Shown: positions 1 through 8,039 of the stretch, in pieces
Layout: each line of letters begins with the position of its first letter
How positions within the stretch are numbered: position 1 is the stretch's first letter
Assembly (NCBI GenBank): GCA_023664045.1
Contig: JAMPGH010000001.1
Location: forward strand, 56,090-120,089
Direction: 5' to 3'
DNA length: 64,000 nt
DNA from: Alistipes senegalensis
Lineage (GTDB): Bacteria; Bacteroidota; Bacteroidia; Bacteroidales; Rikenellaceae
Notes under the pieces: generated by a model
The model's input: the letters and a program-made list of their open reading frames with translations, nothing else
Told to the model about the DNA's origin: nothing
Database searches by the model: none
Translations under genes and position numbers: made by a program

Positions 1-975
1 CAGCTGGCCGCCCTGACGCCGGCCCAAGCCGCCGCCGCGGATTCGCTCGCAGCCCTGCGGCTGCGGCTGGAACCCCGGCAGGTGGAGTCGACGTTCGACA
101 CCCACGACCTGACGGTAGTCGATACCCTCGAATCGGGCAACGACGCCCTGTTCGTGGTGCTCTACAGCAACAACACGTGGAAATACGTCCGCAACCGGGC
201 CGTAGTGAAAGACGAAACCGTATTCGACAAATACTGGGACACGCGCGACCTCTTTCCCTACAGCGAGGTGGACATGTCGGTCATGCCGGCGTCGGTGGTG
301 ATCGATCTGGTCGACTCGACCAAGAGCTACCACTATCCTTACTTCACGGGCGCCAAGCCCCGCAGCAAATACGGCCCGCGCCGCGGCCGCCGGCATCAGG
401 GCGTCGACCTGCCGCTCCAGACGGGCGACCCGATCTACGCCACGTTCTGCGGCCGCGTACGCATCTCGACCTACAACAACGGAGGCTACGGCAACCTGAT
501 CGTCATCCGCCACGACAACGGACTGGAGACCTACTACGGCCATCTCGCCGAGCGGCTCGTACAACCGGACCAATGGGTCGAAGCGGGGCAGATCATCGGG
601 CTGGGCGGCTCGACGGGCCGCTCGACGGGTCCCCACCTCCACTTCGAGACCCGCTACTACGGGCAGGCCTTCGACCCGGAGCGGCTGATCGACTTCAAGA
701 CCGGCATGCTGTGCCGCGAGACCTTCCTGCTCAAGAAGTCGTTCTTCAGCATCAACTCCAACGCCGGGCAAGATTTCGACGACGAACTCGACATCGAAAA
801 GATCGACCGCGGCGAAGTGCTCCCGGGCGAAATACGCTACCACCGCATCCGCTCGGGCGAGACCCTGAGCTCCATAGCCCGCAAATACGGCACGACGATC
901 AACACCATCTGCCGCCTGAACAACATCAAATCCACGAGCGTGATCCGCTCGGGCACCTCGATCCGGGTGCAATAG
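1..975 (+). CDS. M23 metallopeptidase with C-terminal LysM (5' truncated by window edge)
   Basis: Partial gene: the frame is open from base 1, so the true start lies left of the window; the GTG at 82 is only the first in-frame start-like codon. The visible part carries an M23 (lysostaphin-type) endopeptidase domain with the zinc ligands HQGVD (HxxxD) and GPHLHFE (HxH), followed by a linker and a C-terminal LysM peptidoglycan-binding module (YHRIRSGETLSSIARKYGTT...). M23 enzymes cut peptide cross-links of peptidoglycan, so a periplasmic role in cell-wall remodelling or division is likely. No signal peptide can be judged because the N-terminus is missing. A 19-base tandem array follows the stop, and the first good terminator is about 300 bases downstream. 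Confidence 0.9.
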   Translation, partial: QLAALTPAQAAAADSLAALRLRLEPRQVESTFDTHDLTVVDTLESGNDALFVVLYSNNTWKYVRNRAVVKDETVFDKYWDTRDLFPYSEVDMSVMPASVVIDLVDSTKSYHYPYFTGAKPRSKYGPRRGRRHQGVDLPLQTGDPIYATFCGRVRISTYNNGGYGNLIVIRHDNGLETYYGHLAERLVQPDQWVEAGQIIGLGGSTGRSTGPHLHFETRYYGQAFDPERLIDFKTGMLCRETFLLKKSFFSINSNAGQDFDDELDIEKIDRGEVLPGEIRYHRIRSGETLSSIARKYGTTINTICRLNNIKSTSVIRSGTSIRVQ

Positions 976-999
976 GCGAGAGCCGGGGGCTTGCGAAAG

Positions 1000-1140
1000 T
1001 CGGACGGGCTTTCGGAAATCGAGTGGGTTTTGAGAAGCGGACGAGCTTTCGGGAAGCGAGTAGGTTTTCGGGAAGCGGACGGGCTTTCGGAAAGCGAGTG
1101 GGCTTTCGGAAATCGAGTGGGTTTTCGGAAAGCGGACGGG
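1000..1140. repeat. 19-base tandem array after the M23 gene
   Basis: About seven and a half units of 19 bases (one is 18) occur back to back. Two alternating unit types are seen: gcggacgggctttcggaaa and gcgagtgggttttcggaaa, differing mainly at bases 4-6. Units start near 1000, 1019, 1037, 1056, 1075, 1094, 1113 and 1132. A more degenerate unit may precede at 976-999, so the array begins right behind the stop codon. It lies before the hairpin at 1272, so it is probably transcribed as 3' UTR. Short ORFs read through it on both strands are not supported as genes. Confidence 0.85.
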
Positions 1141-1271
1141 GGAGGCGAAACGAGCGGCACGACATACTTTCGAGGGAGCAGGGCGGAAAGAGGCGCTTTC
1201 GAGGGAATCGGGCGGGCCGCTGCGCTTCGGGAAATTCCGAAGAGTGGCGTTCGCACCGGTCCGACGAAAGA

Positions 1272-1309
1272 ACAGGCCGAAGCATTGTTATGCTTCGGCC
1301 TGTTTATTT
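1272..1309 (+). terminator. Rho-independent terminator
   Basis: Perfect 13-bp stem, acaggccgaagca pairing with tgcttcggcctgt, with a 6-base loop, followed by the T-rich run ttattttc. It would end transcription from the M23 gene after a roughly 300-base 3' region. Confidence 0.8.
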
Positions 1310-1325
1310 TCATGAAGCAGTCGCC

Positions 1326-1390
1326 ATTCTTCGCTGCGTTCAGAATCAGTCCGAAAGATTTCTGAATGATAGATTCTTCGCTGCGTTCAG
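1326..1390. repeat. Duplicated 18-mer attcttcgctgcgttcag
   Basis: Two identical copies at 1326-1343 and 1373-1390, 47 bases apart. The second continues as catgacaaag. The rest of 1310-1460 is AT-rich and holds no gene I can support; it separates the terminator of the M23 gene from the 3' end of the minus-strand YggS gene. Confidence 0.6.
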
Positions 1391-1460
1391 CATGACAAAG
1401 ACCGAAATTCCTCGGGATGACAATTATGTTTGTGCTTCCGAAATTCTTAATTCTTCATTT

Positions 1461-2138
1461 TTAATTCTTAATCGCCCCGTAGTCCCGCTCGCCGAAGATC
1501 GAGGAACCGACGCGGACCATCGTGGCGCCGCACGCGACGGCCAACGGATAGTCGTGCGACATGCCCATCGAGAGGGTGTCGAAATGCGCGCCGAAATAAG
1601 GCTGCAGGAGGTCGAAGCAACGCTTCAACTCGCCGAAATCGCGCCGCACGACCGTCTCGTCGTCGGTGTTGGTGGCGATACCCATGACGCCGCGCACGCG
1701 GAGGGCGGGCATCGAGGCGAAAGGAGCCGAATCGAGGTACCGCATCAGCTCGTCGGCGTCCCAGCCGCTCTTGGTCTCCTCCTGCGCCACATGAATCTCC
1801 AGCAGGATGTCGATCACCCGGCCGCACTTGGCCGCCTCGCGCTGGATCGTCTCGGCCAGTCGTGCGCTGTCGACCGACTGGATCATCCTGACGAACGGCG
1901 CGATGTACTTGACCTTATTGGTCTGCAGGTGGCCGATCATATGCCACTCGATCTCCTCGGGCAGCACCGCGTGCTTGGCGCACAACTCCTGCGGACGGCT
2001 TTCGCCGAAGATGCGCTGTCCGGCCTCGTAGGCCTCGCGTACGGCCTCGGCGGGGTGGGTCTTCGAGACGGCGACCAACGCGGTATCCGCGGGCAACGAA
2101 GCCCTCACGCGCGAAAGATTACAGGCGATTTCCGACAT
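1461..2138 (-). CDS. YggS-family pyridoxal phosphate homeostasis protein
   Basis: A 225-residue protein of the PLPBP/YggS family, which binds pyridoxal 5'-phosphate and helps keep B6 vitamers and amino/keto acid pools balanced rather than catalysing a known reaction. The PLP lysine lies in LVAVSKTHP near the N-terminus, and the family motifs FGESRPQE, EWHMIGHLQTNKVK, GVMGIAT and SMGMSHDYPLA follow, ending with VRVGSSIFGERDY. The open frame extends 16 codons further upstream, but ATG at 2138 gives the usual family N-terminus (MSEIACNLSRV). It is a single minus-strand gene between two plus-strand units. Confidence 0.93.
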   Translation of the reverse strand: MSEIACNLSRVRASLPADTALVAVSKTHPAEAVREAYEAGQRIFGESRPQELCAKHAVLPEEIEWHMIGHLQTNKVKYIAPFVRMIQSVDSARLAETIQREAAKCGRVIDILLEIHVAQEETKSGWDADELMRYLDSAPFASMPALRVRGVMGIATNTDDETVVRRDFGELKRCFDLLQPYFGAHFDTLSMGMSHDYPLAVACGATMVRVGSSIFGERDYGAIKN

Positions 2139-2200
2139 GGCGTTTGCGGTTTTAACGTTGCGTAAAAGTAGGCAAAAAACGGACAAAAAGCAAAAACGGA

Positions 2201-2230
2201 TTGCGGATTGCGAACTATTGCCTATATTTG
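2201..2230 (+). promoter_or_regulatory. Bacteroidetes-type promoter of the C69 dipeptidase
   Basis: TATATTTG (2223-2230) matches the -7 consensus TAnnTTTG, with TTG (2201-2203) 19 bases upstream as the -33 element. The start codon is 21 bases downstream at 2252. Confidence 0.75.
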
Positions 2231-2251
2231 TAGAAAATCAAGCTGCGAAAC

Positions 2252-3946
2252 ATGAAAAAACTTCTGCTTCTGCTGGCAGCGGCCACCGCATCGTACGGGA
2301 CGGCGCGGGCCTGCACCAACTTCATCGTAACCCGCGGAGCTTCGACCGACGGCTCGGTGATGGTCTCCTACGCCGCCGACTCGCATGCGCTCTACGGTGC
2401 GCTCTATCACACGCCCGGCGGCCGACACAAAGCCGGCGAGATGCTCCCCGTCTACGAATGGGACACGGGCCGCTACCTGACCGACATCCCGCAGGCACCC
2501 CGCACGTGGTCGACCGTAGGCAACATGAACGAGCGCTCGCTCGTCATCGGCGAGACGACCTACGGCGGCCGCCACGAACTGGCCGACCCGACGGGCCGGA
2601 TCGACTACGGCTCGCTGATCTACATCACGCTGCAGCGCGCCGCGACGGCCCGCGAAGCGATCCGGACGATCGCCGAACTGGCCGACACCTACGGCTACGC
2701 CTCGGAAGGGGAGTCGTTCTCCATAGCCGATCCCGACGAAGCGTGGATCATGGAACTCATAGGCAAGGGCTTCGAAGACGACGGCCGCGGCGGCAACGCC
2801 CGCAAAGGCATCGTCTGGGTGGCGCGCCGCATTCCGGACGGCTACGTTTCGGCCCACGCCAACCAAGCCCGCATCACGACCTTTCCGAAAGACGATCCCG
2901 AAAACTGTCTCTACGCTCCCGACGTGATCGACTTCGCCCGCGAAATGGGCTACTACGAAGGTCCGGACGAGGAGTTCAGCTTCTCGGACGCCTATGCGCC
3001 GGCCGACTTCGGGGCGCTGCGCGGCTGCGAAGCCCGCGTATGGGCTTTCCTCCGCACGGTGGCCGACGGCATGGACGCCTACACGGACTACGCTTTGGGC
3101 CACAACCCGGCCAACAAGATGCCCCTGTGGGTGAAGCCCCGCGAGAAGGTATCGCCCAAAAAAGTATTCGACTGCATGCGCGACCACTACGAAGGCACGC
3201 CGATGGACATGACCCTCGACTTGGGAGCCGGCCCGCATGCCTGCCCCTACCGCTGGCGCCCGATGTATTTCGAGGTGGACGGCGTGGAGTACTGCAACGA
3301 ACGGGCGACGGCCACGCAGCAGACGGGATTCTGGTTCGTGGCGCAGGCCCGGCCGAACGTGTCGCGCGACATGGGCATCCTGTGGTTCGGCGTGGACGAC
3401 GCGGCGACCTCGTGTCTGACGCCGATCTACTGCTCGACGACGAAAGTGCCGGAGTGCTTCCGCGAAGGCAACGGCTCGATGCTGAGCTATTCGCCCACGT
3501 CGGCGTTCTGGCTCTTCAACCGGATTGCGAACTTCGCCTACCTGCGCTACGACCTGATTGCGGCCGACATCCGCAAAGCGGCGGACGCGTGGGAAAACGA
3601 CGAGCTGGACATTGCGATTCCGCTGGTCGATCTGGAGGCCTCGAAGCTGCCGGCCAAGAAGCGCGCCCGCTACCTGACCGACTATTCGGTCAAGACGGCC
3701 GAAGCGCTCTTCGACCGCTGGGACAAACTGGACAAGTACCTGCTGCTGAAATATATGGACGGCAACGTGAAGAGCGAGCACGCCGATGTGCTGGAATATC
3801 TGGACGGCGCGAAAGGCGCGGCACACTTTGTGGACAACGGCAACGGACGCGACATTCCGGACCGGATCCAGTGGCCCGGCTACAACGAGAAGTGGAAGCG
3901 CGCCGTGGCGGCCGACAACGGAGAGATCCTGCGAGTCCGCAAGTAA
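2252..3946 (+). CDS. C69-family dipeptidase (secreted)
   Basis: A 564-residue Ntn-hydrolase of peptidase family C69. A signal peptide (MKKLLLLLAAATASYG) ends just before Cys21, in ACTNFIVTRGASTDGS; in this family the exposed N-terminal Cys is the nucleophile. Other family marks are LIYITLQRA and the DPDEAWIMELIGKGF segment. C69 enzymes cleave dipeptides with broad specificity, so a periplasmic or outer-surface role in using host or dietary peptides is likely. It has its own promoter. The lpd gene starts 56 bases after the stop, so co-transcription is possible but not functionally obvious. Confidence 0.92.
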   Translation: MKKLLLLLAAATASYGTARACTNFIVTRGASTDGSVMVSYAADSHALYGALYHTPGGRHKAGEMLPVYEWDTGRYLTDIPQAPRTWSTVGNMNERSLVIGETTYGGRHELADPTGRIDYGSLIYITLQRAATAREAIRTIAELADTYGYASEGESFSIADPDEAWIMELIGKGFEDDGRGGNARKGIVWVARRIPDGYVSAHANQARITTFPKDDPENCLYAPDVIDFAREMGYYEGPDEEFSFSDAYAPADFGALRGCEARVWAFLRTVADGMDAYTDYALGHNPANKMPLWVKPREKVSPKKVFDCMRDHYEGTPMDMTLDLGAGPHACPYRWRPMYFEVDGVEYCNERATATQQTGFWFVAQARPNVSRDMGILWFGVDDAATSCLTPIYCSTTKVPECFREGNGSMLSYSPTSAFWLFNRIANFAYLRYDLIAADIRKAADAWENDELDIAIPLVDLEASKLPAKKRARYLTDYSVKTAEALFDRWDKLDKYLLLKYMDGNVKSEHADVLEYLDGAKGAAHFVDNGNGRDIPDRIQWPGYNEKWKRAVAADNGEILRVRK

Positions 3947-4002
3947 AAATTCACGATTCGCAATCGGAAACCGAAATCCGAAATTCTAAATTCGCCAACC
4001 TT

Positions 4003-5376
4003 ATGAAATACGACATACTGGTAGTAGGCAGCGGCCCCGGCGGCTACGTGGCGGCGATCCGCGCGGCCCAGCTGGGCAAGAAAACGGGGCTCGTGGAGCG
4101 GGCCGAGGCGGGCGGCGTATGCCTCAACTGGGGCTGCATACCGACCAAAGCGCTGCTCAAGAGCGCGCAGATATACGCCCACTGCAAGGCGGCGGAACAA
4201 TACGGCGTGGAGATCGCGGGCGACGTACGCCCGGCGCTCGACAAGATGGTGGCCCGCTCGCGCGGAGTGGCCGAGACGATGAACAAAGGGGTGCAGTTCC
4301 TGCTGAAGAAGAACGGCATCGACCTGATCGCCGGATTCGGCCGGCTGGCAGGACCCGGACGTCTGGAGGTGGACGGCACCGTCTACGAAGCCGACCGCAT
4401 CATTCTGGCGACGGGAGCCCGGCCCCGCGAAATGCCCTTCATGCCGGTGGACGGCCGGCGGGTCATCACCTCGCGCGAGGCCCTGACGCTCACGGAGCTG
4501 CCCGAGACGATGATCGTCGTGGGATCGGGAGCCATAGGCAGCGAATTCGCCTGCTTCTATGCGATGCTCGGGGTCAAAGTTACGGTCATCGAATACCTGC
4601 CGCGCATGATGCCCCTCGAAGACGAGGAGGTCTCGAAGACGATGGAGCGCGCGTTCCGCAAACTGCGGGCGACGGTGCTCACGGCGACGACGGTCAAAGG
4701 CGTGAAAGTGGTCGGGGAGCGCTGCGAAGTGGAAATCGAGAGCAAGAAAGGCACGGAGACGCTGACGGCCGACGTGGTGCTCTCGGCCGTGGGCGTGCAA
4801 GCCAACATCGAAGGAATCGGCCTGGAAGAAACGGGCGTCGCGGTGGAACGCGGCAAGGTGAAAGTGGACGAATACTACCGCACCTCGGTGCCGGGCATCT
4901 GCGCCATCGGCGACATCGTGCCGGGTCCGGCGCTGGCCCACGTGGCATCGGCCGAGGCGATCTGCTGCGTGGAGGCCATTTGCGGTCTCGACCCGAAGCC
5001 GGTGGACTATGCGGCCATTCCGTCGTGCATCTTCACGACGCCGGAAGTGGCGTCGGTGGGGCTGACCGAACAACAAGCCGCCGAACGAGGCATTGCCGTG
5101 AAAGTAGGACGCTTTCCTTTCACGGCCTCGGGCAAGGCGACGGCCGCCGGCGACCGAGACGGCTTCGTGAAGCTCCTGTTCGATGAAGAAGAGAAGCTGA
5201 TAGGGGCCCACATGGTGGGTGCCGGCGTTACGGAGATGCTGGCCGAACCGACGCTGGCCCGCACCTTAGGAGCCACGGCCGAAGCGATCGCCCGCACGAT
5301 CCATGCCCACCCGACGATGAACGAGGGCATCATGGAGGCGGCCGAAGCGGCGCTGGGGCATGCCATTCATCTGTAG
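4003..5376 (+). CDS. lpdA: Dihydrolipoyl dehydrogenase (E3)
   Basis: A 457-residue FAD-dependent pyridine nucleotide-disulfide oxidoreductase that reoxidises the dihydrolipoyl group of 2-oxoacid dehydrogenase or glycine-cleavage complexes. The N-terminal FAD motif GSGPGGYVAA is followed by the redox disulfide GGVCLNWGCIPTK (Cys40, Cys45), an NAD-binding GSGAIGSEFA motif, the second FAD motif (AIGDIVPGPALAH) and the C-terminal active-site HAHPTMNE. The open frame runs much further upstream over the dipeptidase gene, but ATG at 4003 (MKYDILVVGSG) gives the standard start. No E1 or E2 genes lie nearby, so it probably serves complexes encoded elsewhere. A strong terminator follows. Confidence 0.95.
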   Translation: MKYDILVVGSGPGGYVAAIRAAQLGKKTGLVERAEAGGVCLNWGCIPTKALLKSAQIYAHCKAAEQYGVEIAGDVRPALDKMVARSRGVAETMNKGVQFLLKKNGIDLIAGFGRLAGPGRLEVDGTVYEADRIILATGARPREMPFMPVDGRRVITSREALTLTELPETMIVVGSGAIGSEFACFYAMLGVKVTVIEYLPRMMPLEDEEVSKTMERAFRKLRATVLTATTVKGVKVVGERCEVEIESKKGTETLTADVVLSAVGVQANIEGIGLEETGVAVERGKVKVDEYYRTSVPGICAIGDIVPGPALAHVASAEAICCVEAICGLDPKPVDYAAIPSCIFTTPEVASVGLTEQQAAERGIAVKVGRFPFTASGKATAAGDRDGFVKLLFDEEEKLIGAHMVGAGVTEMLAEPTLARTLGATAEAIARTIHAHPTMNEGIMEAAEAALGHAIHL

Positions 5377-5398
5377 CGCCGCCGCACGGAACAGAGAG

Positions 5399-5428
5399 AT
5401 CCCCGGTCTTGTCGGACCGGGGATTTTT
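5399..5428 (+). terminator. Terminator after lpdA
   Basis: Stem atccccggtc / gaccggggat with a short loop, followed by five T. It lies 23 bases after the lpdA stop and before the purine-rich array. Confidence 0.85.
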
Positions 5429-5450
5429 CGTGCGATACGGGGCCGGGCGT

Positions 5451-5762
5451 TTTTTTCGAGAGGGTGGAGAGAAAAGGGGCGGGAAGAAACGGGGTTCGAG
5501 AGAGCGGAGAGAAAAAGGGTGGAGAGAAAAAGGAGTGGAAAGGTGGTTTTGCGAGAGAGCGGAGAGGCACGAGTTTCGAGAGAGCAACAAGAAAAGGGAG
5601 TGGAGAAGCGGTTTTGCGAGAGAGCGGAGAGAAAAAGGGTGCAGAGGCGAGGTTCGAGAGGGCGGAGAGAAAAGGGAGTGGAGTGGCGGTTTTTCGAGAG
5701 GGTGGAAAGGCGGTTTTGCGAGAAGGCGGAGAAAAAGGATGACGGATTTCGAGAGGGGTAGC
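5451..5762. repeat. Degenerate purine-rich tandem array
   Basis: Almost entirely A/G on the plus strand. About nine irregular units, each opening with a variant of ggttttgcgagagagcggag, start near 5451, 5491, 5544, 5571, 5608, 5650, 5687, 5711 and 5743 (24-53 bases apart). The bodies are variants of gagaaaaagggtggagag. Both strands have open frames here because the composition avoids stops, but there is no start context or family resemblance, so I do not call a gene. From 5763 to the promoter at 5881 nothing recognisable is seen. Confidence 0.7.
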
Positions 5763-5880
5763 GGGAAATGAAAAACGGTGCCGGAGAGCGAAAAAAGGAA
5801 GAAAAAAGCAGAACGGGCACCCCTGAAAGAGAAGTCGGGATGCAGAGTAATAGGACCTTACGAAAGAAAAGAACCGGATA

Positions 5881-5913
5881 TTTGCAAATTTCGAACCGAA
5901 ATATTTATCTTTG
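5881..5913 (+). promoter_or_regulatory. Promoter of the lipoprotein pair
   Basis: TTTG (5881-5884) and TATCTTTG (5906-5913) with a 21-base spacer match the Bacteroidetes -33/-7 pattern. The start codon at 5964 leaves a leader of about 44 bases. Confidence 0.7.
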
Positions 5914-5963
5914 CGCCCTGATTAGGTTCTTGAAAATTAAGATTATTACAAATCGACCCGACG

Positions 5964-8027
5964 ATGAAGAAAAAATTCACCGCCCCTCTTCTGGCAATGT
6001 TCGGCGCAGCGCTTCTGCTGGCCTCCTGCACCGAAGAGAATCTGAACAACGGGGATGACCGATTCCCCGACGGCCTGCCGATCCGTCTGGCCGTCTCGGA
6101 TTACAACAACCTGAATACCTACTATCTGCTCAACGACGATGAACCGGCCGAGACCTTTTTCGATCCGGGACAACGCAGTTTCTACGTCGATCAGCCGCTG
6201 CAGATGACCCTCGACCAAGATCTCTTCTTCCAGATCCGATTCTACAGTCCCCGGGCCCTGCCCGACGTAACCGTATGGGCCAAAATCGAAGGATACGGCG
6301 AGGAGTTCAAACTGTTCGTATTCGAGAAGATCATGCCCTTCCAGCAGTTCCGCATGCAGCTGCCGTTCCTCACGGAAGACATCATGGCCGTAACGCGCAG
6401 CGGCAAGTCGATCCAAATCATGGCCAATCCGCATCTCTCGCCCGAAGCGCTCACGCTGACGCTGGAGTGCGACGCCCCCTACTACAAAACCCTGCAGTCG
6501 ATCAAGAGCCACTGCCGCATCCGCTTCCAGAACTTCTCTCAGGTCTCCACGGCCACCTACGGGAAATACCCGCTGCGCGTCTATCAGGCCCGCGAGAGCG
6601 CGGCGATCGCCCTGAACATGTTCAGCATGTTCTCCAGCCCGGAATTCGAGGCCGCGCTGAAGGCCTGGGGGCCCCTTTACTCGGACAACAACCAGACCCT
6701 CGTGGACAAGGAGAAGCTGCTCACGCAGGCCCTCGGACACGGCGAACTCAAGTTCGGCAACGTAGGCACCGGAGTCCTCGGTCTGGGCGGGGGGGGGATT
6801 TTCTGCCTCTGCGCCGAGATCTTCTGGTGGCACTACGCCGACGATAAAAGCGATACCGAAACCATCTTCCACGAATACGCCCACTGCATCGGCTACAGCC
6901 ACAGCGGAAACATGACCTACGGCGGCTCGACCGGCTGGACCGCCCTGTGCGACTCGATGTACGTCCGGATGTCGCTGGACAAGAAACTGCCCGTCTACTC
7001 GCGCCGTTTCATGAACACCCGCCGCACGGCGAAGAACCAATACAACCTCGAAAGCAACTACTATCAAACCTCGAAACACGTCATCGAAGACCCCGAACTG
7101 GACGAGATAGACGGCGGACTCGACCGAAGAACGGACTTTCTGGAGACCGACTTCGGCGAGGCGGAAAACGCTCCGGCTCTCTCGTTCAAACTCGACTACG
7201 CCACGGCCGGAGTCGATGCCAAAAACTACATGCCCCGCAGCGTCTCGGTCTACGGAGACAAGATGTATGTGGCCAACGACATCCGTCAGGCCAACTGGAC
7301 GTGGGAGGTCTACGACCTCTCGTCGGGAAAACCCGTGCTCGAAAAGCGATTCACCGAGTGGACGAATCCCGCCAACGGCAATACGATCCAAATCGGCAAG
7401 CCGGACGACATCCTGCGCTCGCGCGACAAGATCTATCTGGCCGGCAGCAACAACTGCCTCTTCGTATTCGACGCCGCAACCTACGAATGCACCGCCATGC
7501 TGAGCCTCGGCGGATTCAACGCCGTAGGCATGGCCGCGACCGACGGCGTTCTGTATGCCTATCGGGGCAACGTCCGCGCTTTCCCCGAACACGATCTCTC
7601 ACACGGATACATGGCCACGAGCGACAACTTCGGAGCCCACTCCGAAAACTCGATGACAGCCGACTATGCGGGCAACGTCTATGCCGTAGACTACCATGCG
7701 AAAAGGATGATCCGGGTAGACTCCAAGTACCTGATGGCATCCAAGCTGGTGGCAGGCGACGAACTGACTTTCGAGGCCAACCCGTTAGGTGCGGCATGGA
7801 GCCCCGACGGACGCCTGTTCGTCTCGTTCGCCAAAACGGAGCAGGCGGGTCCGCGATTCTGCGAAGTCGACCCCAAGACCGGCGCCGTCATCAAGGATTA
7901 CACCGCCATCGGCGACATCGTGCTGCACAATCCGGCCAAATGCCTGATCCGCCGCAACACGCTCTTCGTCATCGACCGCGTGAACGGCCTGTGTCTCTAT
8001 GCCATTCCGCTGAGCCAACTCAACTAA
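5964..8027 (+). CDS. Metzincin-like metalloprotease lipoprotein with C-terminal beta-propeller
   Basis: A 687-residue lipoprotein. MKKKFTAPLLAMFGAALLLASC is a signal peptide ending in a good lipobox (Cys22), so the protein is probably anchored in the outer membrane. Residues 303-313 read HEYAHCIGYSH, the HExxHxxGxxH zinc signature of metzincins, in a region with several aromatic residues (FWWHY). The C-terminal 300 residues contain repeated blade-like segments (SVYGDKMYVANDI, RDKIYLAGSNNCLFVFD, DYAGNVYAVDYHAKRMIRVD), which I read as a beta-propeller. A nine-G run (6789-6797, codons 276-278) precedes the zinc motif, so slippage by one base would remove the protease motif and propeller. It is probably co-transcribed with the next gene (12-base gap). 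Substrate unknown. Confidence 0.8.
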   Translation: MKKKFTAPLLAMFGAALLLASCTEENLNNGDDRFPDGLPIRLAVSDYNNLNTYYLLNDDEPAETFFDPGQRSFYVDQPLQMTLDQDLFFQIRFYSPRALPDVTVWAKIEGYGEEFKLFVFEKIMPFQQFRMQLPFLTEDIMAVTRSGKSIQIMANPHLSPEALTLTLECDAPYYKTLQSIKSHCRIRFQNFSQVSTATYGKYPLRVYQARESAAIALNMFSMFSSPEFEAALKAWGPLYSDNNQTLVDKEKLLTQALGHGELKFGNVGTGVLGLGGGGIFCLCAEIFWWHYADDKSDTETIFHEYAHCIGYSHSGNMTYGGSTGWTALCDSMYVRMSLDKKLPVYSRRFMNTRRTAKNQYNLESNYYQTSKHVIEDPELDEIDGGLDRRTDFLETDFGEAENAPALSFKLDYATAGVDAKNYMPRSVSVYGDKMYVANDIRQANWTWEVYDLSSGKPVLEKRFTEWTNPANGNTIQIGKPDDILRSRDKIYLAGSNNCLFVFDAATYECTAMLSLGGFNAVGMAATDGVLYAYRGNVRAFPEHDLSHGYMATSDNFGAHSENSMTADYAGNVYAVDYHAKRMIRVDSKYLMASKLVAGDELTFEANPLGAAWSPDGRLFVSFAKTEQAGPRFCEVDPKTGAVIKDYTAIGDIVLHNPAKCLIRRNTLFVIDRVNGLCLYAIPLSQLN
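6789..6797 (+). repeat. Nine-G homopolymer within the metzincin-like gene
   Basis: Nine consecutive G encode three of four adjacent glycines (codons 276-278). The frame is intact at this length. Tracts of this size are classical slipped-strand sites; gain or loss of one base would cause early termination upstream of HEYAH. Confidence 0.85.
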
Positions 8028-8039
8028 TCCCACAGAACG

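Noticed and set aside
2137-5376. A 1079-codon frame that would fuse the dipeptidase region with lpdA
   Set aside because: The upstream part is a shifted reading of the C69 gene. The lpdA start at 4003 fits the family.
5451-5762. Short charged ORFs in the purine-rich array
   Set aside because: Translations are only Arg/Glu/Lys/Gly repeats in every frame, which reflects composition and not protein selection.
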